Assembly: GCA_944342125.1 (NCBI GenBank)
Contig: CALVMF010000034.1
Location: 1-11,401, forward strand
From: an uncultured Bacilli bacterium
GTDB taxonomy: Bacteria; Bacillota_I; Bacilli_A; RFN20; CAG-826
Direction: 5' to 3'
DNA length: 11,401 nucleotides
Program-made: the position numbers and the translations under genes
Part shown: positions 1 through 7,386 of the stretch, piece by piece
Position numbering within the stretch: position 1 is the first letter of the stretch
Layout of the letters: each line of letters begins with the position of its first letter
The notes under the pieces: generated by a model
The model's database searches: none
Told to the model about the DNA's origin: nothing
The model's input: the letters and a program-made list of their open reading frames with translations, nothing else

Positions 1-1209
1 TAATTCAAAAGAGTTAAATATTTTTTTATCAAAATTAAAGTAAAAAGTTCCAAGCAATAGACTATATGGGTTGTATTTGAAATCTATTAGATATGGCTCT
101 GTAAAACTATGAATAAAATAGATAAATAAGATACAAAAGACAACTAAGTTTTTGCGTTTGATAGTTGTGCTTATAAGTGAAGAATAACCAAGCAACAATA
201 TAAAGGTTGCAACAACACCATAGTTAAAATATAAGAAAAGGTATGAGCAATCAACACCTGCATATTTACCATTTACTATTGTGATGAAATTTTCTCCAAA
301 AATAGTTAACCCATACGTATTAAAAGCATCTAGCTGAAGCCTTAGTCTTGTTGATAATAGTCCATTTAAATAAATAGCAAAGCTGTTACCTATATCTAAT
401 AAATATGTTAAAAAGATGCTTCCGCCAAGCAATATAAAAGGAAATAGAACGAAAAGCCGTTTGAAAATTCTAACATTAGTAATCTTCTTAAAAAATGTAT
501 CAAAAATCTTTAACTTACAAAGTAAAGCAATTAATATTGCAAAAAAAGTTAAAAGTAAGGATGCTCTTGCGTATGTTAATTTATAAACAATTATTGAGAT
601 AATTGCAAATAATAAAATCAAAAATATTGAAGTTTTGCGGCCTTTTAATCCAAAATACGCCATGAAAATAAAAAATATCATTGCTTGTGAAAGGGTCGAT
701 GCACCAAACCCTAGTGAATATCTAATTGAATCGCCCCTATAATATGTCAAATTAGGAAGAACGCCTATAGCCGCCATTAAAAAAACGAGCATAGTTGTAA
801 AAGACATAGCAATTAAACTTGTTTTTAAAACGCTTTCAAAAGGACATTTACTTAAGCCAAACATAAAAGTAAATAGAACCATTATATGTAGATTTTTAGA
901 TGAAGCAAAAACCAATAATCCAAGTAAAAATAAAATGCCAAAAATTAGCTGGTTATATGACAATATGTTATTCCTAAAATAAATTTTCAATTCATTAAAA
1001 ATTAGAATCATAAAAAATATTATAAATAGGCAATATTTTGCAACGCTTAAAATGCTGCTATTCATAATTAAAACAAGTTCAGAACTTAATAAAATTTCAC
1101 AGAAAATATAAATACTAAAAATAGACAAGTACAAAATATTTACTGTCTTTGAGTTTAAAGTAGTTAAAACCTTTTTAAAATTTCTTTTTTCTAAATTTCC
1201 TAAGGACAA
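1..1209 (-). CDS. Wzy-type polysaccharide polymerase, 3' end cut by window edge
   Basis: This is a 403-codon open frame with no stop, running off the left edge. It is almost entirely hydrophobic, with about ten or more membrane segments. Three patches resemble Gram-positive repeat-unit polymerases: R158..IRYSLGF (residues 158-168), TYARAS (212-217), and VDCSYFLYFNYG near 319-330, which resembles the usual DNSYL..LL.YG. The visible end (FTEPYLIDFKYNPYS) looks like the last segment of such proteins, so little is probably missing. The chosen start is TTG at 1207-1209, eight bases after AAGG; it overlaps the upstream glycosyltransferase gene by 35 bases, suggesting translational coupling. The first in-frame ATG (1063-1065) would delete the first membrane segment. 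The inferred role is joining undecaprenyl-linked repeat units on the outer face of the membrane. The family call is fairly firm; polymer and linkage are unknown. Confidence 0.8.
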   Translation of the reverse strand, partial: MSLGNLEKRNFKKVLTTLNSKTVNILYLSIFSIYIFCEILLSSELVLIMNSSILSVAKYCLFIIFFMILIFNELKIYFRNNILSYNQLIFGILFLLGLLVFASSKNLHIMVLFTFMFGLSKCPFESVLKTSLIAMSFTTMLVFLMAAIGVLPNLTYYRGDSIRYSLGFGASTLSQAMIFFIFMAYFGLKGRKTSIFLILLFAIISIIVYKLTYARASLLLTFFAILIALLCKLKIFDTFFKKITNVRIFKRLFVLFPFILLGGSIFLTYLLDIGNSFAIYLNGLLSTRLRLQLDAFNTYGLTIFGENFITIVNGKYAGVDCSYLFLYFNYGVVATFILLLGYSSLISTTIKRKNLVVFCILFIYFIHSFTEPYLIDFKYNPYSLLLGTFYFNFDKKIFNSFEL

Positions 1210-1948
1210 AATTAATACCTTTTTTAATTATATGTTGCTTTTCTGTAAAGACAACTTTTAGTTCTTTATAATTAATTTTATGAAAATCAACCCAAACATC
1301 TAATAATCTTTCAGATAAGTAACCAAAAACCCTTTGTTCAGATTTATCCCAATTACTAATATCAATTCTTTTTTCAACACGCGACAAAATATCAAAAAGC
1401 CAATTACAATAATCATTAAATAAATCTTTTTTCATTATAAACATATTAAAACGATGCCCTGATCTACTATTCATAACTTTTTTCAGTGAATTTCCGTATT
1501 CAGGATAAAACTCTTTGATTACATTATAAGTTTCTTCTAAACCTTCTTTATGATGGGCGTGCAAATATTGTTGCTCATTAGTTTCAATATAATATCTTCT
1601 TTTTTTAGGAAGAATTAAATCATATTTTCCTAGATATTTATATGCTTCATTTTTAGAAAGTATCTTAATTTTCTTGCTATTAACAACGAAAGAATCATCA
1701 CCTTTAAAATATCTTCTATAGTGACATAATCCATAATAATCACTATCTTGATTTTTCCATGCCCAATATACAGCAGTTAATTCGCAATAAGAAAAATTTT
1801 TGTCTGCTATGTTATTTCCAACGTCATCTCTTTGAAAAGTAACATTTGGGTTGTCCTTTTTTCCTATATATATAGGAAGATAAAGATTTGATGTAGGAAC
1901 TTCATATAATTTATGTGTGGCAACTAAAATAGCAATTGTCTTATCCAT
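1175..1948 (-). CDS. DUF4422-family glycosyltransferase
   Basis: This 257-residue soluble protein has no signal peptide or membrane segment. It shows the DUF4422 signature in order: IAILVATHK at the N-terminus, NNIADKN followed by YCELTAVYWAWKN (residues 45-66), YYGLCHYRRYF (71-81), HRFNMFIMKK (165-174) and QRVFGYLSERLLDVW (205-219). This family is found in capsule and exopolysaccharide loci and acts as cytoplasmic glycosyltransferases; some members are linked to galactofuranose transfer, but donor and linkage cannot be read here. The ATG follows the TAA of the sugar-transferase gene directly with no gap, and its SD site lies inside that gene's last codons. It therefore probably adds an early sugar after the initiating transferase. 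The C-terminus is very basic (LRKFRKKKF), which could favour membrane contact. The family call is confident; the specificity is open. Confidence 0.87.
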   Translation of the reverse strand: MDKTIAILVATHKLYEVPTSNLYLPIYIGKKDNPNVTFQRDDVGNNIADKNFSYCELTAVYWAWKNQDSDYYGLCHYRRYFKGDDSFVVNSKKIKILSKNEAYKYLGKYDLILPKKRRYYIETNEQQYLHAHHKEGLEETYNVIKEFYPEYGNSLKKVMNSRSGHRFNMFIMKKDLFNDYCNWLFDILSRVEKRIDISNWDKSEQRVFGYLSERLLDVWVDFHKINYKELKVVFTEKQHIIKKGINFVLRKFRKKKF

Positions 1949-3544
1949 TTAGCCTCTCCTTCTTCTCTTAATTGGCATAATAATACCAGTTTCAGCATCA
2001 AAATGTCTCTTATGATTAAGGATACGAATATAGTCTTCATGTTGATTGAATTCATGATCGTAAGCTTTTAAAAATTCGTGGAAAGAAACATTATCAATAG
2101 TTACTCCTTCAGCCATTCCTTTAGATAAGACAGTTTTAATCGTCATAAGAATGATATAAAAATCTAAGGCAATTGAATATTCAGCAATGTAGTTTAAATC
2201 ATATCTAAGCTTATCGTTAAAATCGGTGTGATACGTGCACTTCACTTGTTGTAAGCCTGTTAAACCAGCTTTTACATTATAACGATATTTATAGAATTCA
2301 TTTTCTTTTATAAAATCTTTAACAAATTCAGGTCTTTCTGGACGTGGTCCAACAAAACTCATATCACCTTTTAAGATATTCAAAATTTGAGGAATTTCAT
2401 CAAGTCTAGTAGCTCTTATAAATCTTCCAATTGGAGTGATACGGTCATCATGAGCTTTTGCAAGTTGAGCGCCGCCTATTTTTTCAGCGTCGACCTTCAT
2501 CGATCTAAATTTAATAATTTTAAATTCTCTCATTCCTTTAGTTAAACGGATTTGAGTATAAAAGACCGGTCCACCATCATAAAGTTTGATAGCTAAAGGT
2601 ATAATTAGCCATACTGGTGAAGATAAAATTAAAAAGACGACTGATATAAAAATATCCATTAGCCTTTTAACCGCTCCTTCAACAAGGTTAATTCCTAAAG
2701 GACGTTGCTCAAAAGAGAGCATATCACCGATATTACGGTCATTTAATGAAGTAATGATAATGTCAAAATAATTTGAGCAAAGATATAAATCTTTATTTAA
2801 ACTTGAAGTGAAATAATACATAAGTCTTTGCTTTGTTTTATGAGTTAAAGTATTTAAAAGAATAATTTCGTTAACATTTTTAAACTTAGTGAATATTCTT
2901 TTACTCACTTGACCATCAATTTCATAAAAAATGTATCTTATTTTAAAGCGTGGATTTTTTTCGCTTAAAAGTTTTCTAGCAAGGTTTTCTGCATCATCTT
3001 TTGGTCCAACAATCAAAGCTATTTTTACATTTCGCTTATCAAGAATATAAAAAATAATTCTTGAAACGAGTAAACAAAATGAATAAAACCCGCTTGCGAC
3101 AAGACTTAAATAAAGCCAATCGCTTCCTTTAATTGAAGCGCAAGCTTCCCAAACAAAGGAAGTAGCTAGATAAACAAAGAAAACAAAAAAAGCGCTTACG
3201 ATGCTAGTTTGTAAAATCCCTTTTTGAATAGACACGTTTTTTGCTGCAAACTCTAAGAAAATGATAAGTAAAAAACAAATCAACCGTTCAATAATAAAAT
3301 AGACATAACCTGGAAAACTAAAAATATAGCTATCTAGGTTAAATCCACTCATGATTGCCAAGGCAAAAGGAAAAGAAATAAATGCTAAAACGATACAGAC
3401 AATTTTTTCCGCGTTTTGTAATCTTCTTCTTAAAGAATAGACGTCGTCAATGTATTGGTCATCGTCGTATAATTCTTTTTCTTTTTCATCTAAAGGAGCT
3501 CGAAGTTCGACTTCCTTTTTATTCTCGTTAGTAAAATTAGCCAT
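1949..3544 (-). CDS. Polyprenyl-phosphate sugar-1-phosphate transferase (initiating)
   Basis: This 531-residue protein is of the WbaP/CpsE type, with a C-terminal bacterial sugar transferase domain. It transfers a sugar-1-phosphate from a nucleotide sugar to undecaprenyl phosphate, the first step of capsule or exopolysaccharide assembly. An acidic cytoplasmic N-terminus precedes four membrane segments (about 47-66, 78-98, 113-132, 142-167). A soluble domain with a nucleotide-binding look (IALIVGPKDDAENLA, 175-189) follows. The catalytic part begins with a hydrophobic helix broken by SSP (294-320), then KFRSM (345-349), TRLDEIPQ with the D382-E383 pair (379-386), and GDMSFVGPRPERPEF (393-407). 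The start ATG has AGGAG six bases upstream. The end is polybasic (KRRRRG) and carries the next gene's SD site. The gene heads a tight three-gene unit. Which sugar it loads cannot be told. Confidence 0.95.
   Translation of the reverse strand: MANFTNENKKEVELRAPLDEKEKELYDDDQYIDDVYSLRRRLQNAEKIVCIVLAFISFPFALAIMSGFNLDSYIFSFPGYVYFIIERLICFLLIIFLEFAAKNVSIQKGILQTSIVSAFFVFFVYLATSFVWEACASIKGSDWLYLSLVASGFYSFCLLVSRIIFYILDKRNVKIALIVGPKDDAENLARKLLSEKNPRFKIRYIFYEIDGQVSKRIFTKFKNVNEIILLNTLTHKTKQRLMYYFTSSLNKDLYLCSNYFDIIITSLNDRNIGDMLSFEQRPLGINLVEGAVKRLMDIFISVVFLILSSPVWLIIPLAIKLYDGGPVFYTQIRLTKGMREFKIIKFRSMKVDAEKIGGAQLAKAHDDRITPIGRFIRATRLDEIPQILNILKGDMSFVGPRPERPEFVKDFIKENEFYKYRYNVKAGLTGLQQVKCTYHTDFNDKLRYDLNYIAEYSIALDFYIILMTIKTVLSKGMAEGVTIDNVSFHEFLKAYDHEFNQHEDYIRILNHKRHFDAETGIIMPIKRRRRG
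1956..1961 (-). promoter_or_regulatory. Shine-Dalgarno site inside the upstream gene's last codons
   Basis: AAGGAG on the minus strand lies seven bases before the ATG of the DUF4422 gene. The same bases encode part of the arginine run (RRRRG) that ends the sugar transferase. With stop and start directly adjacent (TAA then ATG), this points to coupled translation. Confidence 0.75.
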
Positions 3545-3570
3545 AAATATCTCCTGACTTAATAATCATT

Positions 3571-3599
3571 ATTGTATCTTTCTTACCTCATTAAGTAAA
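3571..3599 (-). promoter_or_regulatory. Candidate promoter for the sugar-transferase operon
   Basis: On the minus strand, TTTACT (3594-3599) and TACAAT (3571-3576) are separated by 17 bases, about 27 bases before the start codon. The -10 box is one base off consensus; the -35 box is poor and sits inside the stem-loop at 3587-3608. In DNA this AT-rich the match could be chance. Confidence 0.3.
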
Positions 3600-3608
3600 C
3601 TTAATGAG
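3587..3608. other. Perfect 9-bp stem-loop between two polysaccharide genes
   Basis: CTCATTAAG and CTTAATGAG form a perfect 9-bp stem with a four-base loop, 11 bases after the stop of the ligase-like gene. Neither strand has a T-run directly after it, so it is not a standard intrinsic terminator. It could slow transcription, mark an RNA processing or stability point, or serve as a binding site over the candidate promoter. Confidence 0.5.
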
Positions 3609-3619
3609 TTTAAATAGAG

Positions 3620-5416
3620 TTATATTTCAATAGTTGCGACTACTTTTTTATCATTATCGTTAACTTCTATTTTAGAAATATTCTCGATATTACTGTCTTT
3701 TTTAACTTCGATTATAACTAAAGAATAATCGTAAAGTTGAGGCATATTTGCGAAAGTTTTTACTAATATCGTCTGAATTTTATCGCGATTAGCAGAGCTT
3801 TTGATGGCTTTTACTAGTCCGTTTTCTTTAAAAACATCTTCTACTTTAAGAGTTTTACTAACCTTTTCATTTTTAACATCGATTATATAAAAGTCTTGAT
3901 AGCCATGAAGCTCATATTCAGCGTATAAATTTGGCATCGTGATAATAAACATCGTGATAAATGCGCATAGATAATCGTTAGTAAATAAGGTTGTTGATTC
4001 AAAAAAGCCATGGAAGATTTCAGCAAGGCTAAATATTAACATGAGCGCGATATAGCGCCACTTCTTTTTATCTTTAGCGACTTTAAAGCATTTATATAAA
4101 ACAAGTAGATATAAAGCTAAAACAAAGGCGACCCAGATAACCCCGCCTTGAGCAATATATTCAAAATAAGCATTATGGAAATAATATCTAAACCCATCAT
4201 ATGTTCTAGGAACCATATAAACGATTCCATATCCAAAGCCAAATAAGAAATCATCTAAATTCATGTTAGGTAAGGTCTCTTCAATAAGATTAAATCTTTT
4301 ATTAAATAAACTATCAAAAACTGCTTCAGTTAATTCTTTAAAAGAAAAATATCTTCCATCATTAAACTCAATGATAATGAAATCATATAAATATAAATCG
4401 ATTAAAACTATTAATACTACGCTAACTATTAATATAGTTAAAATATAAAAACAAACCTTGCTCTTTTTATAGGATTTAAAGTAGATATATAAAATCACAC
4501 CTAAATATAAGATGAGAGTAGAAAGCATTGATGCTCTACTTCCTGAATAGAAAATAAAAGGAGCAATTAATAAAGAAAGAAGAATTAAAGGATACTTATG
4601 ATTTAAAAATCCGATCGCTATTAAAGCCATAACTGCAAAATAGCAAGTATGACCAAAAACATTGGTAATCGTAAAAAATGATTTAACAGCATTTTGCTTA
4701 TCAAATATGTCTTCTATCCCTTGAAACATCGTATATTTATCTAATTCATAAATTAATGAATAGATGATTGCGCTTAAAGCAAATAGAACAATTAAAGTAA
4801 GAACTAAATTTATAAAAGGTTTAAAAGCTTTAATTGGTCTTAAAAGTTTAAAGTAAGCGTAAATTGTTAAAATTACTAAGTAAAAAGAAAGAATTGCCCA
4901 TACTCTTTCTTCTACATTAGGATGAAGAAGAGAAGTCTCAACTTCATAATTTCCATAAGCGTGGCTGATATCTTTAGTAGCAATAATCACGCTCATATAA
5001 ATAAATATGACAGCTAAAACAAAAATGAAACCAAAATGATTAAAGTTCATTTTAAGTAAGCCATTTCTTTTAGCAATAACAATTATCCAAATATATAAAA
5101 GCGTTATTAAAACTGGAATTAAAATGATAAGCCAAAGAGGCCAAACATAAGCTCCAGTTAACATATATTGAGGGAAGTTTCCTATATTAGCGCTTTGGAA
5201 GTTACCATATAAAAGAGAAGCGACAACCGCCACCCCTATAAGAAGCAAATACAAAAACCCCAATTTACGTTCACTTCTCCGTGTCATGGCTATAATTTTA
5301 AAACTTTGCTTAAAAATAGAAAAGATGAAAAAAGTGAAAGAAGCGAAATAATTGACAATATTTTTAAAGGAATATTTGTTCACTATCTTCATAAGAATAT
5401 CTAAATATTTCCTCAA
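3620..5416 (-). CDS. O-antigen ligase/polymerase-like membrane protein with C-terminal soluble domain
   Basis: This 598-residue protein has about twelve membrane segments and the layout of the O-antigen ligase/Wzy superfamily. Likely functional motifs are NVFGH (252-256), SGSRASML with R294 (291-298), LFGFGYG (391-397), and, in the last large outer loop, RTYDGFRYYFHN with H414 followed by YFEYIAQGG (404-425). It aligns along its length with the next protein upstream (LYGNF...NIG, FGH, SG.RA, FGFGYG, YDG...HN.....GG), so the two are paralogues. Two parts are extra: an N-terminal stretch of about 45 residues with its own hydrophobic segment, and a soluble C-terminal domain (about 504-598) that I do not recognise. 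The start is uncertain: the TTG at 5414-5416 and the ATG at residue 9 both lack a good SD site, and M44 would match the paralogue better. It could ligate or polymerise undecaprenyl-linked glycan. Confidence 0.82.
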   Translation of the reverse strand: MRKYLDILMKIVNKYSFKNIVNYFASFTFFIFSIFKQSFKIIAMTRRSERKLGFLYLLLIGVAVVASLLYGNFQSANIGNFPQYMLTGAYVWPLWLIILIPVLITLLYIWIIVIAKRNGLLKMNFNHFGFIFVLAVIFIYMSVIIATKDISHAYGNYEVETSLLHPNVEERVWAILSFYLVILTIYAYFKLLRPIKAFKPFINLVLTLIVLFALSAIIYSLIYELDKYTMFQGIEDIFDKQNAVKSFFTITNVFGHTCYFAVMALIAIGFLNHKYPLILLSLLIAPFIFYSGSRASMLSTLILYLGVILYIYFKSYKKSKVCFYILTILIVSVVLIVLIDLYLYDFIIIEFNDGRYFSFKELTEAVFDSLFNKRFNLIEETLPNMNLDDFLFGFGYGIVYMVPRTYDGFRYYFHNAYFEYIAQGGVIWVAFVLALYLLVLYKCFKVAKDKKKWRYIALMLIFSLAEIFHGFFESTTLFTNDYLCAFITMFIITMPNLYAEYELHGYQDFYIIDVKNEKVSKTLKVEDVFKENGLVKAIKSSANRDKIQTILVKTFANMPQLYDYSLVIIEVKKDSNIENISKIEVNDNDKKVVATIEI

Positions 5417-5442
5417 GTAACAAATTTGGTCATAGAAATTTT

Positions 5443-5473
5443 AGAAGGCGCTCAATAAAAAAGAGTGTCTTCT
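5443..5473. other. Stem-loop just upstream of the ligase-like gene
   Basis: Arms 5443-5453 and 5463-5473 enclose a nine-base loop. Read as plus-strand RNA, all 11 positions pair, two of them as G-U. Read as minus-strand RNA, the same two positions become A-C mismatches. It lies 27 bases before the TTG start, in the presumed leader. No T-run follows on either strand. Confidence 0.4.
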
Positions 5474-5481
5474 ATATTGTT

Positions 5482-5516
5482 AAAGGCAATTTTCGTAAGT
5501 TTATTTTGCTGCCTTT
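5482..5516. other. Leader stem-loop with 7-bp stem
   Basis: AAAGGCA (5482-5488) and TGCCTTT (5510-5516) can pair across a 21-base loop in the leader of the ligase-like gene. The long loop makes it a weak structure on its own; with the neighbouring stem-loop it suggests a structured leader. Confidence 0.3.
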
Positions 5517-5535
5517 TACATCGAAATAATTATTT

Positions 5536-5561
5536 ATCTCTGCAAAAATTAACTTTTTTAA
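5536..5561 (-). promoter_or_regulatory. Leader element shared with the paralogous gene (copy 1)
   Basis: On the minus strand this 26-base element matches the copy at 7355-7380 at 23 of 26 positions. The common core is AGTTAAYTTTTGCAGWGAT. It lies about 120 bases upstream of the ligase-like gene. It is either promoter DNA kept after gene duplication or a shared control site. TTAATT in its core could be a weak -35 box, but no good -10 box follows. Confidence 0.5.
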
Positions 5562-5683
5562 AATTTTTTGAAATAAATTTGCCACTTTTTGTGTCTATAT
5601 TAGTGAAGGCGGAGAAAACTAGGCGATTTTTAACCTTATTTTGGAAGAGTTTTAAAAAATATTTGACTTTTGCGAAAAAAATA

Positions 5684-5711
5684 TTGCATAGTAAAAATTT
5701 AAGTTTATAAT
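5684..5711 (+). promoter_or_regulatory. Candidate plus-strand promoter
   Basis: TTGCAT (5684-5689) and a perfect TATAAT (5706-5711) are separated by 16 bases. It would start a plus-strand RNA near 5718 that crosses the stem-loop at 5729-5751 and runs antisense into the 3' end of the 493-residue protein's gene. No plus-strand gene follows. A chance match is quite possible in such AT-rich DNA. Confidence 0.3.
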
Positions 5712-5728
5712 TCTAAATTACGGTGGTG

Positions 5729-5751
5729 CTAATCGAAGAACGGTCGATTAG
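5729..5751. other. 8-bp stem-loop with flanking A/T run
   Basis: CTAATCGA and TCGATTAG form a perfect 8-bp stem with a seven-base loop (AGAACGG). An A-run follows on the plus strand, which is a T-run before the stem on the minus strand. That is the wrong side for an intrinsic terminator in either direction, so it may be a structured RNA part or a protein-binding site. Confidence 0.4.
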
Positions 5752-5774
5752 AAAAAAAGAAAGATAAACTATAA

Positions 5775-5800
5775 AAACACAATACTTAAATTTTGTGTTT
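5775..5800 (-). terminator. Intrinsic terminator after the 493-residue membrane protein gene
   Basis: AAACACAA and TTGTGTTT form an 8-bp stem with a ten-base loop, followed on the minus strand by a short T-run (TTTTTAT including stem bases). The stem overlaps the gene's TAA stop. It probably separates the two paralogues into different transcripts, which fits the long leader before the next gene. Confidence 0.55.
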
Positions 5801-7280
5801 AATTAGAGGATATTGTTTTGGTGGTTGACGATATCCTTAAACTAAAAATATTAACGGAAGTAATGCTACATTTATCATCTTCTACTATTCCTTCTAAAAA
5901 TAGTTTAGGAAGAACAACGATAAATAAGCTATTGATTACTCCAAAATAATTATTAAACAAGATAGGCATAGATTCACAAAGACCATAAAAACATTCTGAA
6001 AGAGAAATCATTATAAAGATGGCGATAATGTTATATCTTTTAGTTTTTAAGCCTTTTTTAAAGATATAATAGGCAATGTATAAATAGATGCCTGAAATAA
6101 AGATGAAATAAGGAATTCCGCCTGTCATTAAAATTTCATAAAAGGAGTTATGATAGTAATAAACTCCATCATAACTTCTAGCTACAAGATAAGCTAGACC
6201 ATAGCCAAAGCCAAAGATGTAATCTATTGGCAAATTGTTCTTTGACATATTAACTAAGAGCAAATAGCGATCTGACAAAAAAGTATTTGTTAACTTAGCA
6301 ATCAAATTAACGAGTGTATAGCTTTCTCCGCCATTTGTTTCAAAAATAAATAATGGTTTTAAAGTGGCGTCGAAAATAATAGCTAAAATTATCATTAATA
6401 GAACTAAAGAATATACTTCAAAAGCAAACTTACTATAATGATAACTTCTAATGTAGGTATAAATTATATAAAAGATATAAACGAAGAATGTCGATATCAT
6501 CGCTGCTCGACAACCGGAAAAGACAACAAAAGGTGTAAAAAAGAGAGCAAGCAAGATAAAGCAGTATTTTCTATATAAAAAAGAAAATAAAAATGATGCA
6601 AGCACACAAAAATACATTAAGTGTCCAAATGAATTACCAACATTAAAAAAAGAATTTATTAAATTAGCGTAGTTCTTTTCAGTTAGATAATCTAAAAACT
6701 TAAAGTCCTGATATTTTGCACTTTCGTTTATTAAAGAATAGATAATTGCTGAAAATCCATAAACTAATATTATTCCAAGGATGATAGCAAAAAAGCTTTT
6801 ATATCCTTTAATTGGCTTAACAAGTTTTATAACTATATAAATAGTTAATAAAGATAAATAAAAGCTTAATATTGAATACACTTTATATTTTGTATTGGCA
6901 ATTGACACTATATTTTGGTCGATAAAAGCATGTTCATAATCTTTAAAAGAGATTATGAAAATCATGTAAAGCAAGATTAAGAATAGTGTCCCGATAAAAA
7001 CGAGATGGCTACGATTAAATTTAAAAATATTATTTTTATAAGCGATTAATAAAGAAACTATAAACGCACTTGTTATAGCAATAGGAACTAAAATTATAAA
7101 AGGATAATCGATAAGTTCGCTTAAAAAGGTATAGGAAGGATAACTACCAATATTTCCTTCAAGCAAATTCCCATAAAGCATTGAAGAAATAACTATCGCT
7201 GCTATTAAACTTAAATAAAGATAACTTAAAAACCCTTGAGAAGTTAAAACCTTTTTAAACATGCTAATAATTCTAGACAA
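5799..7280 (-). CDS. O-antigen ligase/polymerase-like membrane protein
   Basis: This 493-residue protein has about twelve membrane segments and is a paralogue of the 598-residue protein downstream. Shared landmarks are LYGN...NIG (35-45), NSFGH (216-220), FSGCRAAMIST with R258 (254-264), FGFGYG (356-361) and RSYDGVYYYHN with H377, then GG (368-388). A histidine in the last large outer loop and an arginine after a membrane helix are typical of the WaaL/Wzy superfamily, which moves glycans from undecaprenyl pyrophosphate outside the membrane. It lacks the long soluble tail of its paralogue. The start may be TTG at 7278-7280 or ATG at residue 7; neither has a clear SD site. The N-terminal FKKVLT is encoded by the same 18 bases as in the polymerase at 1-1209. 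It probably has its own transcript, from the promoter region at 7342-7380 to the terminator at 5775-5800. Ligase or second polymerase cannot be decided. Confidence 0.82.
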   Translation of the reverse strand: MSRIISMFKKVLTSQGFLSYLYLSLIAAIVISSMLYGNLLEGNIGSYPSYTFLSELIDYPFIILVPIAITSAFIVSLLIAYKNNIFKFNRSHLVFIGTLFLILLYMIFIISFKDYEHAFIDQNIVSIANTKYKVYSILSFYLSLLTIYIVIKLVKPIKGYKSFFAIILGIILVYGFSAIIYSLINESAKYQDFKFLDYLTEKNYANLINSFFNVGNSFGHLMYFCVLASFLFSFLYRKYCFILLALFFTPFVVFSGCRAAMISTFFVYIFYIIYTYIRSYHYSKFAFEVYSLVLLMIILAIIFDATLKPLFIFETNGGESYTLVNLIAKLTNTFLSDRYLLLVNMSKNNLPIDYIFGFGYGLAYLVARSYDGVYYYHNSFYEILMTGGIPYFIFISGIYLYIAYYIFKKGLKTKRYNIIAIFIMISLSECFYGLCESMPILFNNYFGVINSLFIVVLPKLFLEGIVEDDKCSITSVNIFSLRISSTTKTISSN

Positions 7281-7341
7281 TAAGGTCTAATTATTCTACT
7301 TATTTTGTGTTTAAAAGATCAAATGAGTTAACTAAAACTGT

Positions 7342-7380
7342 GTTATAACGAAAAATCACTGCAAAAGTTAACTATTTTAA
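7342..7380 (-). promoter_or_regulatory. Leader element copy 2 with candidate promoter
   Basis: Positions 7355-7380 carry the second copy of the 26-base element (23 of 26 matching). On the minus strand TTAACT (7366-7371) and TATAAC (7342-7347) are 18 bases apart, a possible promoter about 62 bases before the TTG start. The octamer palindrome AGTTAACT occurs here (7366-7373) and again 40 bases downstream (7326-7333), which could be a pair of operator sites. Confidence 0.4.
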
Positions 7381-7386
7381 AAATAA

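Larger units (their letters stand above)
5417..5798. other. Intergenic region and long leader between the two paralogues
   Basis: This 382-base stretch has no convincing gene. The plus-strand frame 5465-5710 starts with GTG, has no SD site, shows no recognisable protein features and is rejected. The region does hold a terminator for the upstream gene, two stem-loops near the ligase-like gene, one further stem-loop, a possible plus-strand promoter, and a 26-base element shared with the leader of the paralogous gene. These are listed separately. Confidence 0.6.

Noticed and set aside
2586..2771. Plus-strand frame inside the sugar transferase gene
   Set aside because: It is antisense to a clearly coding, motif-rich gene and has no start signals.
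4263..4448. Plus-strand frame inside the ligase-like gene
   Set aside because: Opposite-strand shadow of a well-supported gene, with lysine/serine/leucine-rich low-complexity content.
5465..5710. Plus-strand 81-codon frame in the intergenic region
   Set aside because: GTG start without an SD site, no recognisable protein features, and it lies across leader elements of the minus-strand gene.
5720..5755. T-box or other tRNA-sensing leader, suggested by GGTGG before a stem-loop
   Set aside because: The rest of the T-box sequence is missing, no terminator with a T-run follows, and no plus-strand gene lies downstream.
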